Shown piece by piece: positions 25,382-33,479 of a DNA stretch of 64,000 nt. Position 1 is the first letter of the stretch. Each line of letters opens with the position of its first letter. Both the position numbers and the translations under genes were made by a program. Below the pieces are notes generated by a model that was given only the letters and a program-made list of their open reading frames with translations, was not told the origin of the DNA and ran no database searches. The stretch is taken from positions 62,001-126,000 of the forward strand of contig NZ_JAKHSK010000003.1 of NCBI RefSeq assembly GCF_023499215.1, given 5' to 3'. The stretch comes from Zunongwangia pacifica (GTDB lineage Bacteria > Bacteroidota > Bacteroidia > Flavobacteriales > Flavobacteriaceae).

Positions 25382-27544
25382 ATGAACTTCAATTACTTTT
25401 TTTCTTTACTAGCTTTACTTTTTATTCAGCAGGTATCATACGCGCAGCATGAAATCTCAGGTACAGTTACCAATAAAAAACAAGAGCCTATAGCCGGAGC
25501 CAATATTTATTTAAAGGGAACTTATGATGGCGCTATTTCAGATGAAAATGGTCATTTTAATTTTACTTCTGAAGAAACCGGAATGCACATCCTTGTTATT
25601 TCGTTTCTGTCTTTTGAAACAAAAGAAATTTCAGGCGAAATAACTAATTTCAAAAATCTACAAGTTACGCTTGTAGAAAAATTTGATGCTTTAGAGGCTG
25701 TAGTCATCAATGCCGGTAGTTTTGAAGCGGGCACCACTTCAGAAGCTTCGGTTTTAAAACCTTTGGATATTGTTACCACGGCAGGGAGCGTTGGGAACAT
25801 TATTGCTGCGTTAGAAACTTTGCCGGGTACGCAAAGTGTGGGTGAGGACGGGCGTTTATTTGTGCGTGGCGGCGATGCCAGCGAAACCCAAACTTTTGTA
25901 GATGGGTTAAGAGTGGCACAGCCATATAATGCTTCGGTGAGAAATATCCCTTCCAGAGGTCGATTTTCACCTTATTTATTTAAAGGAATGTCTTTTTCTA
26001 CCGGTGGTTATAGTGCAGAATATGGTAATGCATTGTCTAGCGTTTTGGTGATGGATACTCAGGATGAAGCTGAAGAAGATAATACCGAACTTAGTTTTAT
26101 GAGTTTGGGACTAGGTATTGGTAAAACTAAAAACTGGGAAAAAAGCTCGATTACTTTGAATGCCAGTTATGCTAATCTTGGGCCGTATCAATCTTTAATC
26201 GATCAAAACGTAAAATTCGATAAACCTTTCCAGTCCATTGCCGGGGAAGCAGTTTTTAGAAATCAATTTAAAAACGGACTATTAAAGGTATATACCGCTT
26301 ACGATCATTCTGCATTTAATGTAGAACAGCCTATCAATGGGACTACTCAAACGGTAGATTTAAAAAACAATAATTTTTATGTGAATACTTCTTACCAGCA
26401 TTCTTTAGGGAACAAATGGCATTTATTTGGCGGAATTAGCTACGGAAATAGCCAAAATGATATCAATATTAATGCTGAAGAGAATGACCAATTAGTTGAT
26501 GATACCGAAAATAGCTTTCATGTTAAAGCCAAACTGAGCAAAAGGTTTACCGATAAAATAAAGCTGAATTTTGGAGCTGAATATTTTAATACCGATTTTG
26601 AACAATCTTATCAATCTGAAGCAGGAAATTTTACACCTAATTATACTTCAGGGTTGTTTTCAGCATTTACAGAAACTGATATTTATTTCACCCAAAATCT
26701 GGCCGCAAAAGTAGGATTAAGAGCTACACAGGATGCTTTATTGGAAGAAGTTTATGTGAACCCGCGTTTATCTTTAGCGTATAAAATAGATAAAAATCAG
26801 CAAATTTCAACCGCTTTTGGAAATTTCAGACAACAAGCGGGACAAGATTATTTAAAATTTAATCAGGATTTATTTCAGCAAAAAGCAACACATTACATCC
26901 TTAATTATCAATTTTCAAAAACCTCAACCACTTTAAGAGCAGAAGCGTATTTTAAAGAATATCAGGATCTGTTAACCTATACGGGTAATGAAATTACTTA
27001 TAATTCTAATTTTAGCAATGCGGGGTCTGGTTACGCCAAGGGAATCGATATTTTTTGGCGGGACGGACATTTTAAAAACCTTGATTATTGGGTTTCGTAC
27101 TCTTTTATCGATTCAGAAAGGAAATATCAAAACTATCCAGAGAAAGTCACGCCAAATTTTGTGGCAAATCATAATTTATCTGTTGTTAGTAAATATTGGA
27201 TTCAGTCTTTACGCAGTCAGGCTGGTTTTACTTACAATTTTAATTCAGGCAGGCCGTATAACAATCCCAATACTTCAGATTTTATGGCAGCAAAAACCAA
27301 ATCGTATCATAATCTTAGTTTCAATTGGGCCTATTTGTTAAGTAAGCAGCAAATTCTTTACGTATCGGTTTCAAACCTATTGGGGACTAAAAATGTGTTT
27401 GGTTACGATTATTCGAATACACCAAATGCGTCAGGAAATTATACCGCAAAAGCGATTCGACCAACGGCCGACAGGTTTTTCTTTGTAGGATTCTTTTGGA
27501 CCATAAGTGATAATAAAAACCGAAATCAGTTAGATCAACTTTAA
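25382..27544 (+). CDS. TonB-dependent outer-membrane receptor
   Basis: A 720-residue TonB-dependent receptor. A signal peptide (1-21, ending YAQ) is followed by a carboxypeptidase-regulatory-like Ig domain (about 23-105, HEISGTVTNKKQEPIAGANI), a plug domain (about 120-230, including RLFVRGGDASETQTFVDG) and a beta-barrel ending in FFWTISDNKNRNQ. It lacks the SusC-specific extension and has no SusD neighbour, so it is more likely a siderophore, metal or small-molecule receptor; the substrate is not predictable. A TPR-like gene lies 100 bases downstream. Confidence 0.9.
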   Translation: MNFNYFFSLLALLFIQQVSYAQHEISGTVTNKKQEPIAGANIYLKGTYDGAISDENGHFNFTSEETGMHILVISFLSFETKEISGEITNFKNLQVTLVEKFDALEAVVINAGSFEAGTTSEASVLKPLDIVTTAGSVGNIIAALETLPGTQSVGEDGRLFVRGGDASETQTFVDGLRVAQPYNASVRNIPSRGRFSPYLFKGMSFSTGGYSAEYGNALSSVLVMDTQDEAEEDNTELSFMSLGLGIGKTKNWEKSSITLNASYANLGPYQSLIDQNVKFDKPFQSIAGEAVFRNQFKNGLLKVYTAYDHSAFNVEQPINGTTQTVDLKNNNFYVNTSYQHSLGNKWHLFGGISYGNSQNDININAEENDQLVDDTENSFHVKAKLSKRFTDKIKLNFGAEYFNTDFEQSYQSEAGNFTPNYTSGLFSAFTETDIYFTQNLAAKVGLRATQDALLEEVYVNPRLSLAYKIDKNQQISTAFGNFRQQAGQDYLKFNQDLFQQKATHYILNYQFSKTSTTLRAEAYFKEYQDLLTYTGNEITYNSNFSNAGSGYAKGIDIFWRDGHFKNLDYWVSYSFIDSERKYQNYPEKVTPNFVANHNLSVVSKYWIQSLRSQAGFTYNFNSGRPYNNPNTSDFMAAKTKSYHNLSFNWAYLLSKQQILYVSVSNLLGTKNVFGYDYSNTPNASGNYTAKAIRPTADRFFFVGFFWTISDNKNRNQLDQL

Positions 27545-27644
27545 AAAATACAATTCGGTATTAAAATTCGACAACTCGGTAAGCTATTATTTAAAAGCAG
27601 CCTTTATTTATCCAATTTTACACCACTAATAAATCAATTAAAAG

Positions 27645-28265
27645 ATGAAAACAGTTATTATTTTATTTTTACTTACAATTTCTGAAGCCTTATCTGCCCA
27701 GAATTACGAAGAAGCCATGCAAAAAGCAATGCAAGCCTGGGAAAAAGGAAATGTTGAAACAGCAAGCGCTATTTTTGAGCGTGTTGCTGCTGTAGAACAG
27801 GAAAACTGGATACCTGATTATTATTTAGGCCTGGTAAATACCACAGCGGCCTTTGGTACTAAAGATGAAAAAGTGTTAGAAAACCAGCTTAAAAAAGCAG
27901 AAACCGCCTTACAATCGGCCTTATTGAAAACCGAAGAAAATGCAGAGCTTTTAGTGCTTGAAGCGTTAATTTATACGGTGAAAATTACTCAAAACCCTAT
28001 GACCAACGGACAAAAATATATGCCGAAAATTAATGAGATTTATGCAAAGGCTGAAAAGCTAGAACCAAAAAATCCACGGGTTAAATTCGAAAAAGCACAG
28101 TTTGATCTGGGTGGAGCAACGTTTTTTGGAAAAGATACCGCACCAATTTGCAAAGAGATTGAAGCTTCTATCACTTTATTTGATGAATTTGAAAACGATA
28201 CGCCATTTTATCCAAACTGGGGAAAAGAGCAGGCCGTAAAAGCACTGGAAAACTGTAAAAATTAA
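27645..28265 (+). CDS. Exported TPR-like protein
   Basis: A 206-residue exported protein with a signal peptide (about 1-18). The mature region is helical, with TPR-like spacing (EEAMQKAMQAWEKGNVETASAIFERVAAVEQENWIPDYYLGL). A second helical region with ENAELLVLEALIYTV follows. It may be a periplasmic helper of the receptor upstream, but no function can be assigned. A similar protein next to TonB receptors is common in Flavobacteriaceae. Confidence 0.72.
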   Translation: MKTVIILFLLTISEALSAQNYEEAMQKAMQAWEKGNVETASAIFERVAAVEQENWIPDYYLGLVNTTAAFGTKDEKVLENQLKKAETALQSALLKTEENAELLVLEALIYTVKITQNPMTNGQKYMPKINEIYAKAEKLEPKNPRVKFEKAQFDLGGATFFGKDTAPICKEIEASITLFDEFENDTPFYPNWGKEQAVKALENCKN

Positions 28266-28285
28266 GAGAAATACCTAAGGGTACG

Positions 28286-28317
28286 TTTTGAAGCATTTAA
28301 TTTGAACAATATATTTA
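28286..28317 (+). promoter_or_regulatory. Promoter of the LytS/LytTR operon
   Basis: TTTTG (28286-28290), 19 bases, then TATATTTA (28310-28317) match the Bacteroidota consensus in all but the last base. Transcription would begin near 28324, so repeat copy D makes up most of the leader of the kinase gene. Confidence 0.5.
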
Positions 28318-28320
28318 TAA

Positions 28321-28378
28321 AATGAGACATCCCGATGGCTATCGGGCTCACAACATCTAATTTCGATTATCGAGTAGT
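28321..28378 (-). repeat. Dispersed intergenic repeat, copy D
   Basis: The head, read on the minus strand from 28375 to 28354, contains ACTCGATAATCGAAATTAGA and ends in TG. The tail carries the inverted repeat CCCGAT/ATCGGG (28331-28346). It aligns to copy A over about 60 bases with two gaps, and lies 40 bases before the kinase start. Confidence 0.6.
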
Positions 28379-28415
28379 TGAAATTATAGTATTTTTAAAG
28401 AGCAATAATATTCTT

Positions 28416-29747
28416 ATGAAAACGATTTTAAAAATATTAAAAATAGGTCTTATAGTTTCCGTTCTCGTTATTCTTTTGGATGCGGCAGCCCATAATTTCG
28501 AGCTTAAGGAGATGAAAAGTATTAACACGATAGGAATTTACCTTTTTTATAGCTTTATTTTAACCATAGTGAATGTGTTGTTTTCTATGGCATTCGAGAA
28601 ATTTGTTGGCTGGGAAAATACCGGCGTTCGTAAATTATTGCTCTCTACCATCGGGTCGATATTGGTTACTTTAGTTGCCTATTTTTTATGCCGTATGGTG
28701 CATTTAACCATAATAGATCCGGTTTATAGCGTATCTGAATTTTTTTCTAAAGAAGAATTACGTACCTATTTATTCCCGCTGTTGTTTAGTACCTGTATTT
28801 CCCTGTTTTTCCATTTAGTGTATTTTTTTAAAGCCTCGCAGGAAGAAAGGGTAAAAGAGCAAAAAATTATTGCGGGAACAGCAACTTCAAGATTCGATGC
28901 CCTTAAAAATCAGCTTGATCCTCATTTTCTTTTTAATAGTTTAAACGTGCTAAGCTCATTAATTGATGAAGATCCTGAGATGGCTCAAAAATTCACCGGC
29001 TCTCTATCTAAAGTGTATCGCTATGTTTTAGAGCAAAAAAGCAAAGAACTGGTAACGGTAGAAGAAGAACTGAAATTTGCTAAAGTGTATATGAATCTTT
29101 TAAAAATGCGTTTTGAAGATTCCATAATTTATAATTTCCCAAAAGAACTGATAAATCCAGAAGCTAAAGTGGTACCACTTTCCCTACAGTTATTGTTAGA
29201 AAATACTGTAAAACATAATAAAATAACACCAGAATCTCCTTTAGTCATTACTATTTACGAAGCCGATAAGATGTTGGTGGTTAAAAACAATCTACAACCT
29301 AAAGAAATTTTAAAAAATGGGAGTGGGGTAGGACTGGTAAATATTAAAGAGCGTTATAATCTGCTTACCAAAAGGACCATGGAAATTATTAAAACCGAAG
29401 ATGAATTTATGGTACGCCTTCCTTTACTCACTAAACAAACCAAACATGTAAAACCCCTAAAATCTGAAAAAATGAAAACTATTGATAACGAAAGATATTT
29501 ACAGGCAAAAGAGCGTGTAAATAAAGAAAAAGAATTTTATGGAAATTTAACCTCTTATTGCATTATCATCCCCGTTTTGGCGGTTTTCAATTACCTTACA
29601 ACAGATTTTATATGGGTGGTTTTTCCTGCGCTAGGTTGGGGACTGGGATTGCTATTCCATGGATTTGCTGCTTTCAATTATAGTCCGTTTTTAGGAAGGG
29701 ATTGGGAAGAACGTAAAATTAAAGAGATTATCAATAAAGAAGACTAA
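28416..29747 (+). CDS. LytS-type sensor histidine kinase fused to a 2TM domain
   Basis: A 443-residue membrane kinase. The N-terminal region has four membrane helices (about 4-140); then follows the His_kinase signature LKNQLDPHFLFNSLNVL with phospho-acceptor His170, and an ATPase domain with LLLENTVKHNK and GSGVGLVNIKERYNL. After the kinase, from about residue 355, a separate 2TM domain follows (ERYLQAKERVNKEKEFYG ... GRDWEERKIKEI). Such 2TM domains are normally separate genes, so this is a fusion. The ATG at 28416 is chosen, since the upstream part of the frame reads through repeat copy D. The response regulator lies downstream. Confidence 0.85.
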   Translation: MKTILKILKIGLIVSVLVILLDAAAHNFELKEMKSINTIGIYLFYSFILTIVNVLFSMAFEKFVGWENTGVRKLLLSTIGSILVTLVAYFLCRMVHLTIIDPVYSVSEFFSKEELRTYLFPLLFSTCISLFFHLVYFFKASQEERVKEQKIIAGTATSRFDALKNQLDPHFLFNSLNVLSSLIDEDPEMAQKFTGSLSKVYRYVLEQKSKELVTVEEELKFAKVYMNLLKMRFEDSIIYNFPKELINPEAKVVPLSLQLLLENTVKHNKITPESPLVITIYEADKMLVVKNNLQPKEILKNGSGVGLVNIKERYNLLTKRTMEIIKTEDEFMVRLPLLTKQTKHVKPLKSEKMKTIDNERYLQAKERVNKEKEFYGNLTSYCIIIPVLAVFNYLTTDFIWVVFPALGWGLGLLFHGFAAFNYSPFLGRDWEERKIKEIINKED

Positions 29748-29758
29748 CACCAACGATC

Positions 29759-30055
29759 ATGAAAAATTCAGAAGAAAAATATCTTGAAGCACGAAAAAAA
29801 GTGCAAAAAATGAAGGATTTCTACACCCATTTAATGGTGTTTATCGTAGTAAATCTGCTATTGTTTGGTATTAATTGGTACACCATAGATTTAAAATATC
29901 CCTGGTTTTTGTGGGTTCTATTTGGTTGGGGGATTGGCCTTGCTTTCGATTATTTAAAAGCTTTCGATAAAAACCCAATGTTTAGTAAGGATTGGGAAGA
30001 GCGAAAAATCAATGAATACATGAACCAGGATCATGATCCACAACGCTGGGAATAA
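29759..30055 (+). CDS. 2TM domain protein
   Basis: A 98-residue protein with two membrane helices flanked by the 2TM-domain signature, beginning EKYLEARKKVQKMKDFYTHL and ending FSKDWEERKINEYMNQ. It is clearly homologous to the C-terminal part of the upstream kinase, so the two arose by duplication. It starts 11 bases after the kinase and is followed by the LytTR regulator. A structural or signalling role in the membrane is inferred from the context. Confidence 0.85.
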   Translation: MKNSEEKYLEARKKVQKMKDFYTHLMVFIVVNLLLFGINWYTIDLKYPWFLWVLFGWGIGLAFDYLKAFDKNPMFSKDWEERKINEYMNQDHDPQRWE

Positions 30056-30064
30056 AATTTGTAC

Positions 30065-30817
30065 ATGAGAATAGTAATTATTGAAGACGAGAAACCCGCC
30101 GCACGACGATTAAACCGTCTTCTGAATAAAAAAGGATTAGAGGTAGAAATCATGCTACATTCGGTTGCCGAGGGTATTGCATGGTTTTCTAAAAATGAGC
30201 ATCCAGATCTTATATTTCTGGACATTCAGCTTAGTGATGGACTCTCATTCGAAATTTTTGAAACCGTAAAAGTAAAAAGCGCCATTATTTTTACAACAGC
30301 CTATGATGAGTATGCTTTAAAGGCTTTTAAATTGAATAGCGTAGATTATTTACTAAAACCTATTGATGATGAAGAGCTGGATGATGCCATAGAAAAATTT
30401 GAAGAAACCCATCAGTCAAAATCGGTAAAATTAAATGTAGACGATTTTAGAAATTTGCTTCAGCTTTCCCCTTCCAGTACTTATAAATCCAGATTTACCA
30501 TTCAGGTGGGACAGCATCTTAAAATTATAGAGGTAGATGATAGTGTTTGCTTTTATTCTGAAAATAAAGCCACCTATATTCAAAATAATGAGGGTAGGGG
30601 ATATTTGATGGATACTTCTTTAGAGCAGTTGGAAAAAGAGCTGGATCCCAATCAGTTTTTTAGAATTAATAGAAAGTGTATTGTACACTTAAAAGCAATT
30701 AAAGATATTATTTCCTATACCAATTCGAGATTGGAATTAAAGCTCACCAATTTTAACGAATTTCAGATTATCGTGAGCCGGGAACGCGTAAAAGATTTTA
30801 AAAACTGGATTTCTTAA
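30065..30817 (+). CDS. LytTR-family response regulator
   Basis: A 250-residue response regulator. The receiver domain (about 1-118) carries the acidic pair IIEDEK near the start, phospho-acceptor Asp53 in LIFLDIQLSDG, Thr in FTTAYD and Lys in LLKPID. A LytTR DNA-binding domain follows (about 150-250, including QFFRINRKCIVHLKAIKDI). The ATG at 30065 is preferred over a TTG two codons upstream. It is the partner of the LytS kinase in the same operon. Confidence 0.93.
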   Translation: MRIVIIEDEKPAARRLNRLLNKKGLEVEIMLHSVAEGIAWFSKNEHPDLIFLDIQLSDGLSFEIFETVKVKSAIIFTTAYDEYALKAFKLNSVDYLLKPIDDEELDDAIEKFEETHQSKSVKLNVDDFRNLLQLSPSSTYKSRFTIQVGQHLKIIEVDDSVCFYSENKATYIQNNEGRGYLMDTSLEQLEKELDPNQFFRINRKCIVHLKAIKDIISYTNSRLELKLTNFNEFQIIVSRERVKDFKNWIS

Positions 30818-30976
30818 GGGTAGAAATTATAAAAAATGTTAAGACTCCAATTTTTTAAAACCGAAGAAAACTTCTTTTCGTAAATATAATTGAAAGGCGG
30901 TTAATAAGCCTTTTAACTTGAATCGTTTTTTGGTCGAATTTCTGATTTGAGTTTTTGATTTTTTTGGTTGGTTAGG

Positions 30977-31008
30977 TGAAAGGCTTGTTTTACAGGCCTT
31001 TCATTTTT
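30977..31008 (+). terminator. Weak terminator of the LytS/LytTR operon
   Basis: TGAAAGGC and GCCTTTCA form an 8-bp stem with an 11-base loop, followed by TTTTTAA. Confidence 0.55.
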
Positions 31009-31030
31009 AATCGATAATCGAGATTAAATG
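31009..31030 (+). repeat. Dispersed intergenic repeat, copy C
   Basis: TCGATAATCGAGATTAAATG with two preceding A residues matches the repeat head. Unlike the other copies it is not just upstream of a start codon; it lies between convergent genes. Confidence 0.6.
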
Positions 31031-31067
31031 CAACCGATTCGTTCCAGTCAAAATAGCCCCCATGAAT

Positions 31068-31150
31068 TGTCTAAGGTTCTCATATAATTTAATCTGTATG
31101 ATGAGATTCTGAAATGAATTCAGAATGACTTCTCTGGATATTTTTAGACA
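31068..31150. repeat. Nested palindromic element
   Basis: Inner arms ATTCTGAA and TTCAGAAT (31106-31126) are enclosed by outer arms TGTCTAA (31068-31074) and TTAGACA (31144-31150). The inner part followed by GAC resembles small palindromes common between flavobacterial genes. Function unknown. Confidence 0.4.
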
Positions 31151-31182
31151 GTTTCTTTTAATTTCATATATTTTTTGATGCA

Positions 31183-31989
31183 TTAAGGAGCTGCTACGGT
31201 ACCTAATACATAAAGCTGTTCCATAGTTGGAGATTTGCTACCACCTTCGGGCTCTAGGGTAATACCAAAAGCTTCAGATTTATTAGCATTTGGTAACGTA
31301 AATATTTTAGTTTCCTCTTCATCAAAACCGTCTAATAAACCAATACTTGTTGGGGTTAGTGGTTGCATTGTTAAAGACCATACCTGATATACCATACCTC
31401 TTGGTGGTTCTGGTAAACCAAGTGCATCAATATACGTGGTATTATCATTATCATTCCAATATACCGTAGCATAAGCATCTGGAGCTGCATTTTGTCCCTT
31501 TAATGGGATTCTCGAAATATTATGATCTCTTAATGTTGCTAAAATTTGTTTTGCATTTTCAGCATCTTCTCTAATATCTGCAATTTGTTGTTCTATAATA
31601 CTATTTTTTGTTTCAGCTTCGCTTAACGATTGTCTTAATGCGCTGTTTTGCTGGAATAAAAAGAACATGCCGATTAGTAATACGATACTTGCAGCCCATC
31701 CAATATAAGTGACCCATTTGGTGCGGTAAGAACTTTGCGGCGTAATTACTTTCACAGCTGGATGTGGCTTTAATTTAGATTTTAATGATGCTAATAAAGC
31801 TTCAGGGTTATAAGGTGCAAGGCCGGTTGCCAGTTTTTGAAGTGCGTCTTCAATTTCCTCTACTTCTTTTTCAACTTCGGGATATTCTTTAAGCATTTTA
31901 GTAACCTCACGACTCTCTGTTTCGCTAAGGGCACCATAAACATAAAGTTCCAAAATACCTGACGATATGTAATCTTCTATTTTAGCCAT
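31183..31989 (-). CDS. Anti-sigma factor (RskA-type)
   Basis: A 268-residue membrane protein that should hold the neighbouring sigma factor inactive. An N-terminal cytoplasmic region (IEDYISSGILELYVYGALSE) precedes one membrane helix (about 100-116) and a coiled-coil segment (about 120-155). The RskA/anti-sigma-K C-terminal domain follows, with AYATVYWNDNDNTTYIDALGLPEPPRGMVYQVW. The start overlaps the sigma stop by one base (TAATG), so the pair is translationally coupled. The signal it senses is unknown. Confidence 0.9.
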   Translation of the reverse strand: MAKIEDYISSGILELYVYGALSETESREVTKMLKEYPEVEKEVEEIEDALQKLATGLAPYNPEALLASLKSKLKPHPAVKVITPQSSYRTKWVTYIGWAASIVLLIGMFFLFQQNSALRQSLSEAETKNSIIEQQIADIREDAENAKQILATLRDHNISRIPLKGQNAAPDAYATVYWNDNDNTTYIDALGLPEPPRGMVYQVWSLTMQPLTPTSIGLLDGFDEEETKIFTLPNANKSEAFGITLEPEGGSKSPTMEQLYVLGTVAAP

Positions 31990-32519
31990 TAGTTTCCTAC
32001 AATTTCTCTTAATTTATTGATACAGGCTCTGTTTCTGGTTTTTACCGTTCCCAGTGGCATTTCTAATTCATCAGCGGTCTCTTTTTGAGTATAACCTTTG
32101 AAAAATAATAGGTCGATTAACTTTTTACAAACAGGTTTTAGAACTTCGATATATTTTTTTAATCCTATAGCATCTATGGTAGCACTAAAATTTGTTTTTG
32201 ATTCCAGTATATCTACGAAATTATCTGCAGCGAGGTTTTGTTTTTTATTTTTAAAACTTTTAGAACGAATTTTATCTATTGAAGCATTTCTGGCAATATT
32301 AAGGATCCAGGTAAAAAAACGGCCTTTGCTGGAATCATAGGATTTGGCATTTTCCCATATTTTCATAAATACATCCTGTAAAACCTCTTCGGCGATATCT
32401 TTTTCACCAATAATACTAAAAATAATACCGTAAGTACTTTCAGAATATAGCTGGTAAATACGCTCAAACGCTTTTTGATTTCCTTTTTGTAGCTCTACAA
32501 TTAAGGCATCCTGCTGCAT
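31989..32519 (-). CDS. ECF RNA polymerase sigma factor
   Basis: A 176-residue sigma factor with region 2 (EEVLQDVFMKIWENAKSYDSSKG) and region 4 (YTQKETADELEMPLGTVKTRNRACINKL). It is in the SigK-like group that pairs with RskA-type anti-sigma factors, encoded directly downstream. In related organisms this pair responds to envelope or oxidative stress; here the targets are not known. Confidence 0.92.
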   Translation of the reverse strand: MQQDALIVELQKGNQKAFERIYQLYSESTYGIIFSIIGEKDIAEEVLQDVFMKIWENAKSYDSSKGRFFTWILNIARNASIDKIRSKSFKNKKQNLAADNFVDILESKTNFSATIDAIGLKKYIEVLKPVCKKLIDLLFFKGYTQKETADELEMPLGTVKTRNRACINKLREIVGN

Positions 32520-32546
32520 AAAATTTAAGGGTTAGTTTATTTAAAA

Positions 32547-32588
32547 ATAGATAAAAAAATAAAAGCAGCTAATTAATTAGCTGCTTTT
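32547..32588 (-). terminator. Terminator of the Cu-Zn SOD gene
   Basis: AAAAGCAGCTAATT and AATTAGCTGCTTTT (32561-32588) form a 28-base perfect palindrome, followed on the minus strand by TTTTTTTAT. Confidence 0.8.
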
Positions 32589-32618
32589 ATTTCGAATTTT
32601 AGGTTTTTTAGCCCCAAA

Positions 32619-33224
32619 TTATTTCATTTCTATAACTCCACATCCTACACGGGTACCAGCAGCACCTGAGGGCTGAGAAGTAAAATCGTCTACACCGTCG
32701 TGTACGATAATGGCTTTACCAACGATATCTTTAGTATCATCACCACATCCTATACACCACTCATCTGTAGTTACTGTAATAGTTCCTTTTCCTGAAGCAT
32801 CTACTTCAAAATTTCCTATATCACCTTTGTGGTATCCCTCTTCAGATCCCCATTTACCATGAGGCTCATTGGTAGGATTCCAGTGACCACCTGCTGAAGT
32901 ACCATCTGCCGCAGAACAATCTGCTTTTTGGTGAATATGAATAGCATGTTTACCTTCAGAAAGTCCCATGATAGTAGCTTCCATAGTAACTTCACCATTT
33001 TCCTGAGTAAAAACTACTTCCCCAGAAAGATTGCTGTCACTTTTAGGCTCTAGTGTAACCACAATTTCTTTTGAATCAGAATCAGCTTCCATTTCGCTGG
33101 AATCTGAACTCATCTCTGTTGTTTGCTCTTCTAATTCAGTACTATCACTTTCTTTTTTCTCGTTTTTACAACTTGTTATAAAAAGTGTAGCACAAAAAAG
33201 TAGCGGTAAGCTAATACGTTTCAT
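32619..33224 (-). CDS. sodC: Cu-Zn superoxide dismutase, lipoprotein
   Basis: A 201-residue lipoprotein (signal MKRISLPLLFCATLFITSC, Cys19) with an acidic, serine-rich linker to about residue 48, then a Cu-Zn SOD domain. Metal ligands are visible in HAIHIHQKADC, GGHWNPTNEPHG and IIVHDGVDDF, and the C-terminal GAAGTRVGCGVI supplies the second disulfide cysteine. An extra CIGC pair sits between the strands in DEWCIGCGDD. It dismutates superoxide outside the cytoplasm. It has its own promoter and terminator. Confidence 0.93.
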   Translation of the reverse strand: MKRISLPLLFCATLFITSCKNEKKESDSTELEEQTTEMSSDSSEMEADSDSKEIVVTLEPKSDSNLSGEVVFTQENGEVTMEATIMGLSEGKHAIHIHQKADCSAADGTSAGGHWNPTNEPHGKWGSEEGYHKGDIGNFEVDASGKGTITVTTDEWCIGCGDDTKDIVGKAIIVHDGVDDFTSQPSGAAGTRVGCGVIEMK

Positions 33225-33256
33225 AATTTAGTGATTGGTTTTACAATTAATCATAA

Positions 33257-33287
33257 CGAAGGTACCAAGATTATAAAAGTAATGCAA
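33257..33287 (-). promoter_or_regulatory. Promoter of the Cu-Zn SOD gene
   Basis: On the minus strand, TTG (33287-33285), 20 bases, then TACCTTCG (33264-33257) match the consensus in 7 of 8 bases. It would give a leader of about 30 nt. Confidence 0.45.
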
Positions 33288-33435
33288 GCATTTAAGGCAA
33301 GCTTAACAGTAGCAAGCCCTTTAAAACGCCATATTAGACTTGCTATAAGTGATTTTAAAATAAAAGTTTACCGCTAAAGAAATGCTCTTTTTTTATATCG
33401 TTTTAGTTTGCTATTTTGTCTTAAAAATTGAGCAT

Positions 33436-33467
33436 AAAAAAACCGCACTACTCAGCGCGGTTTTTTT
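33436..33467 (-). terminator. Terminator after the DUF1080 gene
   Basis: AAAAAAACCGC and GCGGTTTTTTT form an 11-bp stem with a 10-base loop, 13 bases after the DUF1080 stop. It could act in both directions. Confidence 0.75.
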
Positions 33468-33479
33468 AGAAAATTAAAA

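Larger units (their letters stand above)
30818..31182. other. Gene-free interval rich in repeats
   Basis: No gene is seen between the convergent response regulator and anti-sigma genes. It holds a weak terminator (30977-31008), repeat copy C (31009-31030), and a nested palindrome (31068-31150). Confidence 0.65.

Noticed and set aside
26988-27341. Plus-strand frame of 117 codons inside the TonB receptor gene
   Set aside because: It lies in another frame of the receptor barrel region, which continues without interruption to its terminal strand.
33282-33377. 31-codon ATG frame upstream of the SOD gene
   Set aside because: It is short, opposite the SOD promoter, has no hydrophobic or domain feature and no initiation signal.
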